Shown here piece after piece: positions 10,393-22,800 of a stretch of 64,000 nt of DNA. The translations under genes were made by a program, and so were the position numbers. The stretch is from Tuctoria greenei. Taxonomy: Eukaryota; Streptophyta; Magnoliopsida; Poales; Poaceae. The stretch is taken from assembly GCA_036927565.1 (NCBI GenBank), contig JAYESD010000001.1, positions 288,373,560 through 288,437,559 on the forward strand. The letters are read 5' to 3'. The notes beneath the pieces were generated by a model that ran no database searches, was not told the DNA's origin, and saw only the letters and a program-made list of their open reading frames with translations. Within the stretch, counting starts at the first letter, position 1; each line of letters begins with the position of its first letter.

Positions 10393-11924
10393 TGTTGACG
10401 TTTCTTACGTCACAAATCATCTCTCGAAAGAGATGAGGTCCGCAAGCGCTCAAAAACTATCCGGTAGCATTTCACCCAAGAGTATTCCCAAAGGTATCAT
10501 ATTTATCCCAAAGGAAGGCAATGGAGTAAAGTAAACACTACTCTTATGATCAAGCTATGGGATACTAATCAATTATCAAGACAAGGGTAAGTTGATAATA
10601 TATGGGTAGTGTGACACACACCTAAGCAATCCATTCTAAGGGGTAAATGGGTCCTAATGGAAGTTAGACCTAGAGTTGGGGAGTTGCTCCTATGATGCTT
10701 CTAATATACATATACATAGCCTAGGTTAGGTACTAATGAGCATGTCAATGGTGAATACTTATGCTATGTTGTACAACACACCGGGCACAAGTTTACCCCT
10801 AGCAACACTAGGCGACTCCCGCCAAGAGCCTGTGGCATAGCCGAACGTGGAGGATTACAAAGGATAGATAGGGCTGTCACCTCCTACTACCTATCTCTTC
10901 AATCTGTGGGTCTACAAGACATACAATGCTACTTACTATCCTAGCACCATGCTAGCATACTAAGTAAATATCTTATAGGCTCGAGTACAAGTACCTCTCT
11001 AAGGCAATGACTAACCTAAACATCGTTGAACCAATGTTTAGACATAGCATAAGTTATTCATATTAAATATTAACATGATCAAATCATAACTAATTACACT
11101 ATAGTGGGGTTTTGTAGTGTTTATGATGATATATTAGGAGTGATATGGAATAATCATAAAGACTACTCCTACCACATACATGGAATCCACAATCAAACAA
11201 GAAACGCTTCATCCAAGTATATGAATAAAAGAAGACTAAAGATAATATCTTTATTATGCATAAAGTCACAAAGATAAGAAAAGATACAAGATCCATACCT
11301 TTCCCAACTTGGACTTGGGACTAGAGGCTCTCCTCTCTATAGCCTAACTCCACTAAGGATTAAGAGAACTAGTGTATACAATAGAATGATTCTCAAGTGG
11401 TGTGTCTTGAAGTGAGGGGTGAGGGGTCCTATTTATAGCTTGGAGATGGGCCGGTTCCTGCCACCAAAAGCGCGTGAATCAGTCACCACTGACTTCTTCA
11501 ATCCGGGAGGAGCCAACACGTGGAAGTTGACCAAGTTTGGAGGAAAGACCAGGTCGGCCGACTAGGGGGGTCGTCCGACTTGGTTAGTCCTCCAAATGGT
11601 CCGTGCTTTCTCTAGGTGACTTCCAGGTGGGTCCCATCCCTTGATATGGGTGCTACACCGTTGGATGGCCTCGAATACTTCTGTTTGTGGGCCATTTGAT
11701 CCATGTGGTGCCACATGTCGACGATTGATTTGCTGGGATGATATTTTATAGGATCCATCCCCTTGTTTCACTTCATTTCTATATAGAATACCTGCATGCA
11801 CCAATTTCTCCAAGTACAAGTGGAAATAGGTTAAATAGAAAGGTGATGTGTGCAAGAAATGATATTTCCTTCACATAATTGAGTGATATTGACGGGTGAA
11901 ATTGGTATATAATAGTCGTCAACA
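10393..11924 (-). repeat. LTR (3' LTR of the minus-strand gypsy, 1532 bp)
   Basis: Its termini TGTTGACG and CGTCAACA are inverted repeats. Near 11430-11438 the minus strand carries TATA (CTATAAATA). It is homologous along its length to 31856-33380. Confidence 0.9.
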
Positions 11925-11963
11925 AACTCCCCCAAGCTTATCCTTTGCTCGTCCCGAGCAAAG
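11925..11963 (-). promoter_or_regulatory. Polypurine tract and adjacent perfect hairpin
   Basis: On the minus strand AAGCTTGGGGGAGTT abuts the LTR and would serve as the polypurine tract. Just upstream on that strand, CTTTGCTCG and CGAGCAAAG (11943-11951 and 11955-11963) form a perfect 9-bp inverted repeat with a 3-base loop. Confidence 0.75.
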
Positions 11964-12802
11964 TCAAGACTTTAGGTTGATGATCAGGAGTTGCTACAAT
12001 ATTCTATTTTTCACAAGTACCATGTGCACAACAAAATACTCTACCTAATATTGCAAAAATTAGCACGGTACTTCACCCATCTTAAGTCATTATGGGGCTT
12101 TTGCCATCTCCTATTCATGGGTGGTTGAAAGATAGAACAGCAAATGGAGCACACATACCCTAGAAAACAATTTCCACTCAAATTCCGGAGAGTCTAATTT
12201 AGACCTTAAGTACCTCAATTTGATTCTATCAAGTCTTTCCTTTATGTATAGTGTAAATATTTCCTCACCAAGGCATTTTGCCTAAATTCATCCTACCTCT
12301 ACATAAGGCTTGTATTTGGAGCTTGGTAGGAAATAGAGTAGGCATATTTGCAACACATAATATTGCTAAGTAAAAAGAGCAAGGCTCAGGAGAAATCAAT
12401 TCAAAACAATTAGATTCAAGACTTGTGCATGTGTGATGGAATAGAGTGGATGTGGATATTTGAGATGACTTCTTTTTTAGTGAACTCTCTTATTTTGCAG
12501 GGATGGACATGGCTACTTTTTCTTCTTTCTATTTTTCTTTCATGCTTGTGTTGTAAGCATGCGTTTTCTCTTTTTTTTTGTAGCCATATGTTCTACTCCC
12601 TTTTTTATGCAATGGATTTTGGAGAAAGTACTAAGCATGAATGATATGGAGTTTCTCTTTTTGTTGTGGAATGGTGGTATGGTGAGAATTTGCTTACTTC
12701 TAGTCTAGAAGTATAGCATGTGCAAGTGAAGCCTTGAATTCAAAAGTAATGAATAAAATCTCACATAGGTCTATACTAGTTTGACAAAGCTTCATTGGTT
12801 TC
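11964..12802 (-). other. Internal non-coding part of the minus-strand gypsy
   Basis: AT-rich sequence with T-rich tracts. I see no coding region. It ends abruptly at about 12802, where the gag-only element begins. Confidence 0.6.
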
Positions 12803-12962
12803 TTCATACCGTCCACCGTTTGCCACCTGCAGTGTCGGTAAGAACACTTGTAAGAGCGTGGTATGACGCTTGAGAGTGTGTGATTCCACTTCTACTTTGC
12901 CATTATCCTTTGTAGTTGATAGGGATAACATATTTTTTGTAGTCTTCTATTTGCTACTAACA

Positions 12963-14321
12963 ATGTCAGGTAAAAGCAAGAATCATGCATTATATGCTGA
13001 GATGATTGACATGATGAAAACAACAATGGAGTTGCGCACTAAAAATCAAACATCAACCAAGGTTTCACATGACATTCAGACCACCTTTACAACACCTTCC
13101 ACAAGAAGTAATTACATTCTCTCATCTCTTCCTTCTTATGATGATTTTGGTTATGATGAATATATTGCTTGGGAAATAGAGTTGGATAAAAATTTTGGAC
13201 AATGGCATATGTGTGAGAGGAGAAAGATTAGAAATATTGCTAGTGTGTTAGTTGATTGTGCATTAACTTGGTGGAACAACTTAAGCGATATAGAAAAACC
13301 TCAAGCATGAAAAGATATGAAAATTCTTATGCGAGAAACTTTTGCTAATGTATCTAATTGCAAAGATGAAATACATGAACTTGAGAAGAATTTTCTTGTT
13401 GTACCTCCTCCTTTGCCTAACCTTTTGCAGGAACATGAACAAATAAATGTAGATGCAAATGAGAGTGAGGTGTTGAACAACTCTTCTGAACTTTTTGATG
13501 AATCAACTCATAATGCATTTGAATTTCTTGCTAAAAATGAGAGTAATGTTAATGGACAATGCTCTATAGTTAACCAAGGTATGACATTTTCAGATGTGCT
13601 GAGTTTTGCCACCAATCATGCTATCGATGAGCAGCAACAAGATAAACCTTTTCATAATACATCTTTACCACTAATTGATTTTCCTACTGGTTCTTACGAC
13701 AAAATTGAGTTGTGTGCTGATATTTATATTGTACCTATGGTAGAACAACGGAATGAGTTTGATACTTTATCACCCACTTGTGCAGAAATTAATAATTTGA
13801 TTCCCATTACTGCTGAAAATCAGGAGTTGGAATTGTTGGCTTCACTAAATACTTTGGGTTATATTGAATTTGACATTTTTTGTGATGTAGATACTGCAAA
13901 GAGAAGAATATTTTTGAAAACATAATTACCTTTGTTTACAAGAAATAGTTTTCATGCTATAGGCAAATATGAACATAGTGATATATTTATGGTGCATAAA
14001 GTTTACATATGTTCAAATGACAAAACTCCTTTTGTGCTGCAACATGGTAAAGTAAATGGATGCACTAATGTGCTAACGCTAATAATGTCTTGTCAAGTTT
14101 TTCTAGTATTTTTCCTTGCAGCAGGGACAACAAAAGCATTATTCACTGCGTTGTGCATTATGGACATCACTCATTCTACCACCAAAGCAAGACTTTTTGC
14201 TGGACATATTACCAAGCCGAGGACGACCTGTCATCAAGAAGGGGAGAATGATGAGATCATGCACATTATAAACGCACATACAAACATGGTACAATGTTTA
14301 TTTGTTTGGGATCCTGGCTAA
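12963..14321 (+). pseudogene. gag: Gag-like ORF, upstream copy, two nonsense mutations
   Basis: From the Met at 12963 (MSGKSKNHALYAEMIDMM) one frame runs to 14321, crossing into the LTR at 14250. It is broken only by TGA at 13308-13310 (the other copy has TGG, Trp) and TAA at 13923-13925 (the other copy has GAA). A gag-like core is visible: YIAWEIELDKNF, CERRKIRNIASVLVDCALTWWNNL. No zinc knuckle is seen. The downstream half is Asn/Glu-rich with no domain that I recognise. About 453 codons would be open without the two stops, and this frame agreement over 1.3 kb supports a real protein in the ancestor. Confidence 0.75.
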
Positions 14322-15394
14322 AGTGGATGTGCTCGCCTATTTGATGGAGAACATGAAAATAGTGCACTATATCGTCCACCACCTTGGCCTCCTCCTTTCA
14401 TGCATACATGAAGATTTGATGGTGTTGCACATTTGGACCAACACGTGAGAGAAGATGAACTTGAGTCGAGGACGACTCCAATTCAAGAAGTGGAGGATGA
14501 TGAGGACATCACTTCTATGGATACAAACAATACTCCATTGAGCATAAAAGGTGCGATCAATAGAGTTCACACATAAAAATTAATTCCAGAAATGAGCTCG
14601 TTCTTATATGTTTCCTTATATATTTTTGAGAATAGATTGCTACCTAATAATTTAATTGTGATTAGGATACATTGAGTGATTCAAGGAGTAAATGGAGGAA
14701 AGTTAGGGGTGTGGAGGACCAGAGAATACATTCGATGAAGATGGAAATTGACCCCAACTCAAAATCGTGTCCAACACGAAGTCTAGGAGCAGTTCGCACT
14801 AAAACGGTCATCCAGGACGCATACGAACTCCGTTTTGGATGTTCTACATATGAAAGGAAAGGGGGGAGGAAAAAATTCTAATGGAGCTGGTATCATGTCA
14901 AAGTTCTTTCAGAGTCAACGAGAATCGGCAAAACAAAATCGAGTTCAGGATCTGTCAGAGTGTTGTGCCACCCTATTGGGCCATGGGGCCTTTTATCAAG
15001 TCTACGTCCATTATTTTTGTATATTAGGGTTAGGTCATGAACCCACCCCTTTGGACGTCCTCTCACCTATATATACTCCATAGTAGCCACCATAAACAAT
15101 TGGGTTTTGCTTAGATTAATAATATTGTCATTCTACAGTTTGTGAAACCCCAACTTCGCGATTTCAGATCGTGTCTTCTACGTTCTTGCTTGTGTTCTCG
15201 GTTGCACTTGTAAGGTTAGCCTTCTTGGCGAGGTCAATCGTGTTCAGCACGGTTGATAACCAACGGAGCGGTGGTGTAGTGATTGCAGAGGATTTTCTTT
15301 TTCTACTCGAGAGCCATATATCGTCAACGTCGAGATCTCCATCAATCGACTTATCCATTACCTATCGGAAGATCGGGACTCATCCTCCTTATCA
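14250..15394 (+). repeat. LTR of the gag-only element (1145 bp)
   Basis: It starts TGATGAGATCATGC after the purine run AAGAAGGGGAGAA and ends CCTCCTTATCA, giving TGAT/ATCA ends. TATATATA at 15068-15075 is a core promoter candidate. It is followed by a tRNA-Met-type primer binding site. Confidence 0.85.
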
Positions 15395-15410
15395 ATTGGT
15401 ATAAGATTTC
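15395..15410 (+). promoter_or_regulatory. Primer binding site, decayed
   Basis: ATTGGTATAAGATTTC directly after the LTR resembles the initiator tRNA-Met site TGGTATCAGAGC, with two or more mismatches. Confidence 0.6.
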
Positions 15411-16596
15411 AAGGTTGCCTGTTAGGTAATTAATCTATCTATTACACTAGTTTTTTTCATACCTAGAGTCCACAAAAAAGTCACAAAAAAATTGCAGTTT
15501 AGTAGATCTGTTCATTACTTTGTCCAAACCATATTGAGCCTTTGCAACTTTTGCTTCCGTTTGGTTTTGTTGAGTCTGTATCTGTGGTTGAGTCATATTG
15601 CTGGTTTAGAAAGTGTTTTTGGTCTTAGTTTGAGTTTTGCATTGTGTTGATTCATCCCTTTGAATCACATCATCATGTCCAGATTAGATCCATCTCTGTC
15701 CAGTTCAAAATTTTCATCATATCTCGCTCATATAAACTCGTATTTTGGAGTTCTTGTACTTTCTTGAAATATTAAGAAGTTTTCTACAACTTTCATCTTC
15801 ATAGATTTCCCATAAAATGGAGTATCGTGGTCAAAAATGCATTAGATCTGAATCTGTTCTCGACCTAGAATTTCTGAACAGTCTGTGTTTCAGGGATAAT
15901 ATCTCCTATTGTTCTTGTCCAAAATAGGTCTTCCATATATTGAAATTAAAGAGGAGAGATATATCTCCAATATTGACATTGTAAGTTTTTCTATTTTGAG
16001 CCTATAAGTGTGTCTATTTGTCCATGGAAGATTGAGCAGAAAATCTTTGACAGACCCATGAGATATCTTTGATTGCTTTTCATTGTGTTCTTCATTTGCA
16101 GCACATTCTGAAAAAAAGAAAGACAATAGAAAAAGGCAAGTGCAAAAAAAGATACAAAAGCCGCACAAAAAAAAAGAGGAGAAAAAAACAAAACAAAAAA
16201 CAGAAGTGCTTGCATCCTTTGTGTCATCTAGTTTTGTTCCATGTCTTGCTAGCTTGAACTACTAGGAACACATTTAGGCCAGCAACTTTGACAAGTACTT
16301 TGGACACTTATTCAACTTCACTATCCGATTTTCATTGTTGCTAATCCTTGCTACATATAAAGTGATATCCAAGCTACACCTTACTCTCGAGCAGAATCGA
16401 TATACCATTGCAATCATCCCACACTTCATTACTTTCTTCATACCGTCCACCATTTGCCACCTGCAGTGTCGGTAAGAACACTTTTAAGAGTGTGGTAAGA
16501 TGCTGAGAGTGTTTGATTCCACTTCCACTTTGCCATTATCCTTTTTAGTTGATAGGGATAACATATTTTTTGTTGTCTTCTGTTTACTACTAACAA
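15411..16596 (+). other. Long leader before gag
   Basis: Non-coding, T/A-rich leader of about 1.2 kb between PBS and gag start, with a poly-A-rich purine stretch near 16110-16200. The part from 16433 is homologous to 12803 onward. Confidence 0.6.
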
Positions 16597-17664
16597 TGTC
16601 AGGTAAAAGCAAGAATCATGCATTATATGCTGAGATGATTGACATGATAAAAACGGCAATGGAGTTGCTCACTAAAAATCAAACATCAACCAAGGTCTCA
16701 TATGACATTCAGACCACTTTACAACACCTTACACAAGAAATAATTACATTCTCCCATCTCTTCCTTCTTATGATAGTTTTGGTTATGATGAATATATTGC
16801 TTGGGAAATGGAGTTGGATAAAATTTTTGTAAAATGGCATATGTGTGAGAGGAGAAAGATTAGAAATATTTCTAGTGTGTTAGTTGATTGTGCATTAACT
16901 TGGTGGAACAACTTAAGCAATATAGAAAAACCTCAAACATGGAAAGATATGAAAATTCTTATGCTAGAAACTTTTGTTAATGTATCTAATTGCAAAGATG
17001 AAATACGTGAACTTGAGAAGAATTTTCTTGTTGTACCTCCTCCTTTGCCTAACCTTTTGCAGAAATATGAACAAATAAATGTAGATGCAAATGAGAGTGA
17101 GGTGTTGAACAACTCTTCTAAATTTTTTGATGAATCAACTCATAATGCATTTGAATTTTTTGATGAAAAATGAGAGTAATGTTAATGGACAATACAGAAA
17201 TTAATAACATGATTCCCATTACTGCTAAAAATGAGGAGCTTAAATTGTTGTCTTCACTAAATACTTTGGGTTATATTGAATTTGACATTCTTTGTGATGT
17301 AGATACTGCATAGAGAAGAATATTTTTGAAAACAGAATTACCTTTGTTTACAAGAAATAGTTTTCATGCTATAGGCAAATATGAACATAGTGGTATATTT
17401 ATGGTGCATAAAGTTTACAAATGTTCAAATGACAAAGCTCATTTTGTGCTGCAACAACATGGTAAAGTAAATGGATGCACTAATGTACTAACGCTAATAA
17501 TGTCTTGTCAAGTTTTTCTAGTATTTTTTCTTGCAGTAGGAACAACAAAAGCATTATTCATTGCGGTTGTGCATTCTGGACAACACTCATTCTACCCTCA
17601 AAGCAAGAGTTTTTGCTGGACATAAGGGCAAGCCGAGGACGGCCTGTCATCAAGAAGGGGAGAA
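16597..17664 (+). pseudogene. gag: Gag-like ORF, downstream copy, frameshifts and deletion
   Basis: It starts with the same MSGKSKNHALYAEMIDM as the copy at 12963. A base is missing near 16727, which moves the frame; the WWNNL region continues in the frame of 16808-17173. A deletion of about 200 bp relative to the other copy joins AATGGACAAT to ACAGAAATT near 17195, and TAG replaces AAG near 17311. The C-terminal part (LPLFTRNSFHAIGKYEHS) is retained. It cannot yield a full protein. Confidence 0.75.
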
Positions 17665-17867
17665 TGATGAGATCATGCACATTATAAATGCACATAAAAA
17701 CATGGTACAATGTTTATTTATTTGGGATCCTAGCTCAAGTGAATGTGCTCGCTTATTTGATGGAGAACATGAAAATGGTGCACTATATCGCCCACCACCT
17801 TGGCCTCCTCGTTTCATGCATACAAGAAGATTTGATGGCGTTGCATATTTGGACCAACACATGAGAG
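17665..17867 (+). repeat. Second LTR of the gag-only element, left fragment
   Basis: It starts TGATGAGATCATGC after a purine run and matches 14250 onward with 14 differences in 203 bp. It is interrupted at 17867 by the copia; the last five bases GAGAG (17863-17867) are repeated at 27047-27051. Confidence 0.9.
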
Positions 17868-19772
17868 TGTAAGACCTATGTGTGCTGAATACATTGGCTT
17901 GTAGTGAATACACTTGGCTTTGATGATAAAAGTTTTTAATATCACCAAAACACCTTTTTATCAAGGTCCGACTCTAGCTCCGAGCTACAGCAAGGTCCGA
18001 CGATAGGTCCGGCTTGCTTTGGGTAGCTCCGGTTACGTTCGAAGCTAGGTCCGGCTTCTTAGTAAGGTCCGACTAGCTTTGGATAGCTCCGGTGAGCTTT
18101 ATGTTTAGCTCCGACATGTTTTTGATAGCTCCGGCATATACTTGATAGCTCCGGCATGCTTTTGCTAAGCTCCGACGTACTTTGTCTAGCTCCGGTTTTG
18201 GGTTGACTAGTTCCGACTAGTTTTGATAAGCTCCGGATCCAGGATCTACTAGTTTTGATAAGCTCCGGATCCAGGATCTACTAGTTTTGGTAAGCTCCGG
18301 ATCCAGGATCTACTAGTTTGGAAAGCTCCGACGCTAGGTTCTACTAGCTTTTAATAGCTCCGGCTCAAGCTCCGGGTTGCTCTGGCAAGGTCCGGAACTT
18401 GACCAAAGTGCTTCTACTTTTCATTTGCAATGTTTCATACTTGCTTTACATGATTGGAAAGATTGCTTAGTATTCATTTGCTAAGTTTTTGGTGCGTTTT
18501 GGTTGAATATGGTTGATATCGTTTCTACTGTGGTTTTGCAACATGCTTATGTGAGGTACTCACATAAGGTGTTGTGTTCGGAACTAACGTGAGTCAAGTC
18601 GAGGACTTGGGCTCGTATGGATTGGTTGTTTGTTCATGTGCAGGTGTTGCTTGAGTTCAAGTCATGGCTGGTGACAGGATCCATTGGACTAGTCTCAGGA
18701 GGAGATGAGGTTCCAACAACCAAGTTCAGGAGGAACTGTGGTTGAGCGGGTCAGGAGGTCGCGCAGGATGATTGAATCAAGGGCAGTGCATATGAAGGTC
18801 GAAGGAATGTGTTCGCACGTATGCATGAGGTGCATGACGTGGCAATATGCTTCTAGAGACGGATTATGGAAGGAAGATCTGATCGGAAGGATCAGATCGT
18901 ATCGGTTGAAGACTTAGGCTGCTAGCTGAGTCGGTTATGGCTCGGTATGGAAATATCGAGTTGGTTATGTTAGGATTTCGTGTGTGTCACAAATTTGAGT
19001 TGTTTAGGAATGTGGGATACGTTCCTAAGGTGTTTGGAAGTCTTAAGATTGCTTCTATCTGCGTATAGAAGAGTCCTAAGCAGTTATGGAAAGTTCCGAT
19101 TGTGATCGGATTAGGATTGGAGTCCTAGTTGAGATTGGGATGGCCTAAGGGCTGGTTATATAAGCAAGGGAAGGCCAAAGTTCGGGTAGACGACTTTGGG
19201 GCTGTTCCTCTTGTGTTCTATTGAATAAAATTCGTACTTTGAAGGAACTTTTGTGCCTTGTTCGTCCGACTTGTTCCAGACAAGTTTTACTCGTCGAGTT
19301 TCTGGACAGCACTACCTTTCGTCGGTGTTTTTATCATAACTCGAGTTTTACAGATTCAATTGACGTGATTCCTTTTGGGTTGTCTTCACAACTTGATTGT
19401 CTATCATCTGTCAAAATTTCATGGTCATTGGATTTGTAGTTTCTGAGCTACACGAGTTTCTTTGCAGCATTACAGAAACTGTTTTTCTCGGGTAGGTCAG
19501 ATTGACCATAGTCTGATCTTTCGATCATAACTTGAGTTTTTCTCGACGGATTTGAGTAATTATTTTTGTGTTGTCTTCGTGACTTGATTCTCTCTGATAT
19601 ATGTCACTTTTGTCATGGTGAAACACGTTTAGATTAGTCTTATACACGATTTCTTTAACAGATCGTTTTTCTACCGAAGGGATTAGGGTTTTATTGTTTC
19701 CGCTGCGTAAGATTTTTAAATCTACCATTCACCCCCCCTCTGGTAGCTTTTCACGTGCTCTTCGATCCTACA
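17868..19772 (+). repeat. 5' LTR of the young copia (1905 bp)
   Basis: TATATAAG at 19157-19164 is the likely core promoter. The U3 part (about 17965-18400) is packed with short motifs AGCTCCGG, AGGTCCGA and AGCTCCGA about every 20-30 bp, including three tandem 32-bp units (18227-18322). Small ORFs inside it are not coding. Confidence 0.95.
18227..18322 (+). repeat. Three tandem 32-bp units in the LTR
   Basis: Units begin TAAGCTCCGGATCCAGGATC at 18227, 18259 and 18291. The same triplet recurs in the 3' LTR at about 25501-25596. Confidence 0.9.
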
Positions 19773-19774
19773 AT

Positions 19775-19790
19775 TGGTATCAGAGCCAGG
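19775..19790 (+). promoter_or_regulatory. Primer binding site
   Basis: TGGTATCAGAGCCAGG lies two bases after the LTR. It matches the 3' end of plant initiator tRNA-Met, the usual primer for copia reverse transcription. Confidence 0.92.
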
Positions 19791-19834
19791 TTGCTCTAAT
19801 CTTTGAGATTTGCACGTGTTTTTGACTAATCATC

Positions 19835-22800
19835 ATGGAGAAGTACTCCGCCAAACCTTGTGTGTTTTCTGGCATTGATTTCCAGGTTTGGAAGGCACGC
19901 ATGGAGGCCTTCATCCAGGCGCAAGGCTTCGCAATATGGGAAAAGGTATACAAACCTTATGAAGTCCCGCCTAACGATCAAGTTACGGCTACGAACCTCC
20001 GGGACGTCGACAATAACAACAAAGCCCAAAACTTGATCATCCAAGGACTCACTCAGAGCGACTTTGATCGTGTCGCACACCTCCGATCAGCATACGACGT
20101 TTGGAGAGCTCTCTGTGATTATCATGAAGGCTCCAACACAATCAAGGAGGTAAAACAAGATATGTTCAAGAAAGAATATATGCGTTTTGAGATGCAACCA
20201 GGTGAGTCGATCGATGACCTCTTTGCTCGTTTCAATAAAATTCTCAGCAACTTACGTAGTGTCAATGTAAATTTTTCTGATGCTGAGAATGCTAGACAAC
20301 TTCTTAGTGCATTAGACATGACAATTTGGGAGATGAAAGTAACATCTATTCGTGAATCAACTGTCATGAGCTCTCTTACATTAGATGTACTCTATTCTAA
20401 ACTAAAAACTCATGAAATTGACATCCTAGCACGTAAGAACCCAAACAAGTCTATTGCATTTGTCTCACAACGTGATATGTCTAGCTCCAGCCAATCATCA
20501 TCTTGCAATACTCTTTCTTTGTTGTCCTCACTAACCCTGGAGCAGATCGAAGAATTTCCAGAAGAGGAGTTGGCACTCATCTCTACTAGATTCTCAAAAG
20601 CATTGCAAAATGTGAGAACTAGAAGGAGAGGAAGCTCCGGACCTCAACGCTGTTTTGAATGTGGTAAAACAGGACACTTTCGTACAGAATGCCCTAACCT
20701 TTCAGGTCTGACCACCCGGGAAGAAAAACAAAGCAAGATCCGGACCTCCTCTGGAAATTCCAACAAGAAGAAGAAAGGTACCATAGGACGCAAGATGATC
20801 AACAGCTTCATCACCGTGCTTCAAGAGCTCAGTTCAAGTGATGTAGACTTTGAAAGTGATGAAGATAATGATGATCTGGCCAACTTATGCTTCATGGCGG
20901 GCAAAGCAAGATCAAGATCAAGTCAGGAGGAAGCAGAACACAACAGTGACGATGATGAGGTTACACGCTTGAGGAAGGAGAATATTTGGATTGTGGATTC
21001 AGTTTGCTCACGCCACATGACCGGTAACAAAGATTGGTTCTCCTCCCTCACCTTTGTGTCACGTGTAGAGAATGTTACTTTTGCCGATAATTCTTCAACT
21101 CCTATAATTGCTAAGGATTCGGTTAGAGTAAATGATCACTACACTTTGAAGGATGTGGCACTTGTCAAAAATTTGAAATATAACTTGCTTTCTGTTTCAC
21201 AATTGCTAGATGAAAATCTAGAAATTACTTTCAATAAAAACTCCTGCAAAGTTGTAGATTCAAATAGTGAGCTTATTTTTAACATGTCTCGGTTTGGAAG
21301 AGTTTTTAAAGCTGATTTTGATATGTCTTCTTCTAAGCATAGGTGTCTAGTTGCTAATGATTCAAAGGACTTATATTTTTGGCATCGTAGACTTGGTCAC
21401 GTAGGATTTGATCACCTAACGCGTGTTAGTGCTCTTGATCGCATACGTGGGCTGCCTAAGCTTAAAGGGGACAAAGAAATTGTGTGCTCTTCTTGTAGAC
21501 ATGCTAAGATGGTTGCAGGTTCACATACTCCTCTCACAATGATCATGACAACTGAACCATGTCAACTTTTGCATCTTGACACCGTAGGACCTTCACGTGT
21601 TCAATCCTTCGGAGGTAAATGGTATGCTCTTGTTATTGTTGATGATTATTCTAGATATTCTTGGGTGTATTTTATGGCGTCTAAGAATGAAGTCTTTAGT
21701 CACTTTAGAACTTTATTTCTTAGATTATCAATTGATCACCCAGAATCATTAAAAGCAGTTAGAAGTGATAATAGAACTGAATTTAAAAATCAATTCTTTG
21801 ATCACTTTTGTGCTGAAAATAGAATAGATCATCAATTTTCTTCACCATATGTACCTCAACAAAACGGTGTTGTAGAAAGAAAGAACAGAACCCTAGTTGA
21901 GATGGCTAGGACTATGCTTGATGAATATCAAACCCCTAGGAAATTTTGGGCTGATGCATTAGCAACCGCTTGTTATGTCTCAAATCGTGTTTTCTTGCGT
22001 GCTAAGCTAGGTAAAACACCATATGAGCTCCGGTTTGGACATAGGCCTAGTGTTACACACTTTCGGGTCTTTGGTTGCAAATGCTTTGTTAAGAAACATG
22101 GTAATCTTGATAAATTTGAACCTAGATCCAATGATGGCATGTTTCTTGGTTATCCATCTCATACTAGAGGCTACCGTGTGTTTTTACTTGACACTAACAA
22201 AATTGTGGAGACTTGTGAAGTGTCTTTTGATGAAGCTAGCCCAGGTACTAGCTCCGGTGTTGCAGGACCAGATTCATATTCTCAGGGGGAGGGTATTTTC
22301 GAAGATGAAGAAGAGCTGGTGATACTGCCTGGTAGTTCCGAAGTTGACACGTGTCCAGCTCCGGACATTGAACAAGCTCCGGCTGTCACCTCTGCTGGTC
22401 CTGATCATCCACAAATCACAAGCTCATCAATCTACAATGAACCTAATGAAAAAGAAGCTTGTGAGACATCTGTTCCTCTACGTTTTTACAAAGATCACCC
22501 CCCACAACAGATGATTGGAAGCTTGCATGAACGAGTCACACGGTCCAGGTTTTGCGATCCAAACTCTCATGCTCATTCTGCTTTTGTTGCTTCTTTTGAA
22601 CCCAAAGATATATCACACGCACTCACTAATGAATCTTGGATTATTGCCATGCAAGAAGAGTTAGAAAATTTTGAAAGAAATAATGTTTGGAAACTTGTAC
22701 CTCCACCTCAAGGCCACACTTTAATTGGAACTAAATGGGTATATAAAAATAAACAAAGTGAGGATGGGGTTGTGTTTAGGAATAAGGCTAGGTTGGTTGC

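Noticed and set aside
18705..19439. Open frames inside the young copia LTR (70-72 codons), repeated at 25979-26713
   Set aside because: They exist twice only because LTRs are duplicated, have no domain, and the equivalent region of the older relative is disrupted.
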